Source: an uncultured Oscillospiraceae bacterium
GTDB lineage: Bacteria > Bacillota > Clostridia > Oscillospirales > Oscillospiraceae
DNA length: 64,000 nucleotides
Direction: 5' to 3'
Assembly: GCA_947623745.1 (NCBI GenBank)
Contig: CANQHN010000001.1
Span: 120,995-184,994 of the forward strand
The notes beneath the pieces were generated by a model. It was not told the DNA's origin. It saw nothing but the letters and a program-made list of their open reading frames with translations, and ran no database searches. Shown here in pieces: positions 59,461-64,000 of the stretch (the first letter of the stretch is position 1; each line of letters opens with the position of its first letter). The translations under genes were made by a program, and so were the position numbers.

Positions 59461-59551
59461 GGCCCTTGCATAGCGCAAAAATGTCCCGGCCGCAAAGCCG
59501 GGGCGTCATAAGAAAGTTTTATCAAGTTTTGCAGGGACGGCATGATTTCGG
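59461..59551. other. Candidate chromosome-element junction (att site)
   Basis: Base composition changes here from GC-rich chromosome to the more balanced element, within about 90 bp that hold no gene. The stretch AAGAAAGTTTTATCAAG at about 59512-59528 is a plausible junction. A hairpin (59537-59560) overlaps the recombinase stop codon. Large serine recombinases of the TnpX kind cut at a central dinucleotide, which cannot be fixed without the other end. Confidence 0.45.
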
Positions 59552-61642
<2,091 letters not shown>

Positions 61643-61653
<11 letters not shown>

Positions 61654-63190
61654 CGTGATCTCTCCTTTGATTTTTGTTCAGATTTTGTGACTGCTCCTGC
61701 TGGCGCAGGGTATTGTCCACGTTGCTCTGGATCTTCCATAGCTTTTTCAGGTCTGCGTTGATGGCGGAAATCTCCCTGCCCATAACGGCGTATTCATCAG
61801 CAAGCCGGTCAAGCTCGGACTTCCACGCCTTTGTCGCAAACTTTTTCTCCGGCAGAAGATTATCCAGCTTGCGTCGGACGGCATGGTACTGGCTGATCTC
61901 GCTTTCATGTTCCGCCATATACTTCTCACGTTTCTTCCCGAAACCGCCTTTGGGCGGGATGCCGTCATAGATTGGCTTGAGGCGGGTGTAATCGTCTGCC
62001 AGCCGCAGCAGTTCTTTCAATTTCTTCATCTGATCTGCTTTCTTCCGGCTGGCAACGTTCATGTCGTGGAGCCTACCGCTCAGCTCGGAGACGTAATCGT
62101 GAAGCTGTTCCACGCTATATAAGCCCTTGGATTGCAGGAAACTGTAATCCTCGGAGTAGCGTTTCAGATTACCAATCTTCGCCTTGTTCGAGTATGCTCC
62201 GGCGTTGCGGATGGAGTAATACTGGCCAAGCAGAGCGGCAAGGGTCGGTGACTGCGGCTCCCGCATTTTTGCGATCAGGTCTTTGAGCCTGCCCAACAGT
62301 TCTGCGGCGCGGTCTTTGGCTTTCTTTATCATGCTGTTGGTGGCACGAATCCACCGGTTGAGGTCGCCCTTGTCGGTGCGGATGCCCTTCGCCTCCATCT
62401 GCCGGACAGCCGGGCCCTCATGGACGGTGGGGAGTTGGTCGATGCCCTGACGCTCATAACTGCGGTGGTCAATGCGGACATCCAGCCCCTTTTCTTCAAA
62501 CTTCGCGTTGCAGAGTTTGCACCATGCCTCCCGCCAATGCGCCAAAGTTTCCGGCTCGCCCCAGTCAGTGGTGGGGACTGCGTTGAACACATAGTTGCCC
62601 GCCTCATCGCGGATGCGGTTTCCGTTCTCGTCAAGCTCATAGACACGGTGCTGTTTTGCTCCCCACCGCCCATGCTCATCCATCGGACGGATGGGGCACA
62701 TCACATGGACATGGGGATTGGGGATGCCTTCTTCTCTGTCAGGCTGGTGAACAGCGAGGTCCACGGTCATGCCCCGGCCTACAAACTCGTCCAACAAAAA
62801 TTGCCTTGCAAGGGCGATGTTCTCCTCCATGGAAAACTCGTTCTGCAAGGCAAAATCAAAACTGTATGCGAGCTGCGCTTTGGGATGCTGCTCCACTTTC
62901 TCAACTGCGTTCCATAACGTCTGTCTATCTGCGTACTCTGCTGGAGCATGAGAGGGCAGAAGAATTTCGGAACACACCACGCCGCCCTTGCGGGTATAGT
63001 CGCTATCCTCGCCGTAATACTCGCTGTGCAGCTTTTCCCCGGCGCGGTAAGCTGCGGACGCAATCGCTGACTGTCCCTCACTGCGTTTGATCTGGTCAAC
63101 ATGAAAATGGAAAAGTGCTATTTCACTCGCCTCCTTCCTGCGGTGCGGCGGCACGGATACGCCTTGCGACCTCCGGCATAGTGAGGACAT
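61643..63190 (-). CDS. MobA/MobL-family relaxase
   Basis: DNA-nicking relaxase of the MobQ/MobL type. From the conserved start region (ALFHFHVDQIKRSEGQSAIASAAYRAGEKL, with the catalytic Tyr) it continues to the metal-binding HQPDREEGIPNPHVHVM and a long helical C-terminus with coiled coils. The family N-terminus corresponds to an ATA codon at 63121. A perfect AAGGAGG lies 8 nt before it, yet no ATG, GTG or TTG sits there. The interval given is the longest frame (ATG at 63190); the real start may be the ATA, or a GTG at 63154. Confidence 0.88.
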
Positions 63191-63416
63191 CAGACATAAG
63201 AGAGTAGAAGTCCGTTTCGCTCATGCCCTTTACCTCCGGCACGATACTCTCAACCGCCGCGCCCCGTGTGATCAGCCTGTGCGACCGTGCCCGGCGCTCG
63301 CCCTTTTCATAATACTGTTTGCGGTTTTCCAACCGCTGAATCTTGTGCTGCGTCTGCGCATGCTCTCGCTCCACTTTTTCCTTTTCGGCTTGGAGCCGGT
63401 CTAATGCTTCACTCAA
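63123..63416 (-). CDS. DUF3847 coiled-coil protein of mobile elements
   Basis: A 97-residue protein made of a long N-terminal coiled coil (EALDRLQAEKEKVEREHAQTQHKIQRLENR) and a short C-terminal domain ending MPEVARRIRAAAPQ. This is the DUF3847 type regularly found immediately before MobA/MobL relaxases. It may be a relaxosome accessory factor. Its stop codon lies 1 base before the presumed relaxase start. Confidence 0.85.
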   Translation of the reverse strand: MSEALDRLQAEKEKVEREHAQTQHKIQRLENRKQYYEKGERRARSHRLITRGAAVESIVPEVKGMSETDFYSLMSDVLTMPEVARRIRAAAPQEGGE

Positions 63417-63504
63417 TTTATCATCCTCCTTCTGATGTGGTTATGTTGAGTTTTTGAAAAAACAGGCTAATGGCGTGACAACACGTTTTCAAAAAACGTG
63501 ACAG

Positions 63505-63537
63505 AAAAAGACCGCCTACTTTTTCGGTAAGCGGTCT
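63505..63537 (-). terminator. Terminator upstream of the mobilization genes
   Basis: A 7-bp stem (AGACCGC with complement, 15-nt loop) is followed by UUUUU on the minus strand. A second AT-rich hairpin (CACGTTTT) follows at 63482-63500. It would stop incoming transcripts from the rest of the element. Confidence 0.6.
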
Positions 63538-63635
63538 GACTGACGAAATAGATTTTTCAAAACCTGCCGGGGTGGTACGGACGCGGAAGCGGATGTACCG
63601 TCCCGGCGGTATGCAGGGATAGCCGCGAAGCGGCG

Positions 63636-63755
63636 CAAGGGGCGCAGCCCCTTGTCGGAGTGAAACGACGGAAAACCGCCCGGACATTCAGGTGTCAGGG
63701 CGGTTCAGCCTCGCAGAGCGCACGATACGGGGCTTGCCCCCGTATAGAAGTGCGC
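63636..63755. other. Candidate origin of transfer (oriT): three consecutive hairpins
   Basis: Three perfect inverted repeats lie in 120 bp just upstream of the DUF3847-relaxase pair: CAAGGGGC (63636-63654), AACCGCCC (63674-63705), and a nested GCGCAC plus ATACGGGG structure (63718-63755). No gene is convincing here. Position next to the relaxase and the hairpin density fit an oriT, but the nick site is not identified. Confidence 0.45.
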
Positions 63756-63775
63756 CCTTTGTTCCAAAGGGATTT

Positions 63776-64000
63776 TTAGCACTGCTTAAAGCATTGATCT
63801 ACCAATGCTTCCAGTGTGCCGTTCTTTGCCGCTTCCGCAGCGTCCCCTTGGGCAAAATTCCTTGTTTCGGATTTCAATGTTTCATCAAATCCCAGAATAT
63901 AATTCGTTGCAATCAGGTAGATGATTCTCGTTGGAGCCAGCCCGTAGACCTGCTCCCGGAGAATATGGCGGATGCGCTCTCCGTCGTCCGGGTACGCTTC
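63776..64000 (-). CDS. 3' end of an element-encoded hypothetical protein (truncated by the window)
   Basis: An open frame enters from beyond position 64000 and ends with TAA at 63776, giving the last 74 residues (EAYPDDGERIRHILREQVYGL near the window edge, ending CFKQC). It has Ile/Tyr-rich helical segments and no recognised domain. Codon use matches the other element genes. It is probably a small accessory protein of the element. Confidence 0.65.
   Translation of the reverse strand, partial: EAYPDDGERIRHILREQVYGLAPTRIIYLIATNYILGFDETLKSETRNFAQGDAAEAAKNGTLEALVDQCFKQC

Noticed and set aside
63421..63687. 88-codon frame upstream of the DUF3847 gene
   Set aside because: It crosses a terminator and the hairpins of the candidate oriT, has odd composition and no ribosome site.

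Overview
The window looks like a chromosomal segment of a GC-rich, spore-forming, anaerobic gut Firmicute, most likely Oscillospiraceae (Flavonifractor / Pseudoflavonifractor / Intestinimonas-like). The grounds are the sporulation genes yqfC/yqfD, a T-box-controlled leuA, the era-yqzL-recO and phoH-ybeY order, and a complete 2-hydroxyglutarate glutamate-fermentation cluster. This placement is inference from gene content and composition.

0-14 kb. A membrane-anchored, domain-permuted GH3 glycosidase, a small unknown gene and tRNA-Arg(ACG) lead into the glutamate fermentation locus on the minus strand: gctA-gctB-gcdA-hgdC-hgdA-hgdB, then from its own promoter gcdC-(gcdD/biotin fusion)-gcdB. Together these genes activate 2-hydroxyglutarate as its CoA ester, dehydrate it with a radical [4Fe-4S] enzyme, and decarboxylate glutaconyl-CoA to crotonyl-CoA while pumping Na+. 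A divergent AraC-type gene is the obvious candidate regulator.

14-33 kb. Accessory and housekeeping mix: a MATE exporter; an island with a TIR-TM-PDZ protein, an unknown protein and a TrkA-like protein carrying a ryanodine-receptor (RyR) domain; two 23S-type RNA methyltransferases; an esterase; a VWA protein; manganese catalase; an NhaC antiporter; a PhzF-like protein; an NADPH oxidoreductase; an SLH-anchored 5'-nucleotidase; and a GT8 glycosyltransferase. Two copies of an intergenic repeat, at 16.7 and 26.6 kb, are each flanked by direct repeats of a complete terminator stem-loop.

33-49 kb. A conserved minus-strand run, recO-yqzL-era-ybeY-phoH-yqfD-yqfC, is followed by a cluster of small membrane and secreted proteins with an XRE/DUF2975 pair. 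Then come a MocR regulator, a PNPOx-like protein, leuA behind a T-box, thiE with a HAD phosphatase, and purA.

50-59 kb. An SLH-anchored S41 protease, two CobW-family GTPases (one very His-rich), and a compact Tat cluster (TatB-like, a 55-residue TatA, TatC) directly upstream of a Tat-signal metallo-beta-lactamase-fold surface protein. A LysR regulator follows.

59.5-64 kb. One end of an integrative/mobilizable element of visibly lower GC: large serine recombinase, TnpW-like protein, MobA/MobL relaxase, a DUF3847 protein, a hairpin-rich oriT candidate, and a gene truncated by the window edge.
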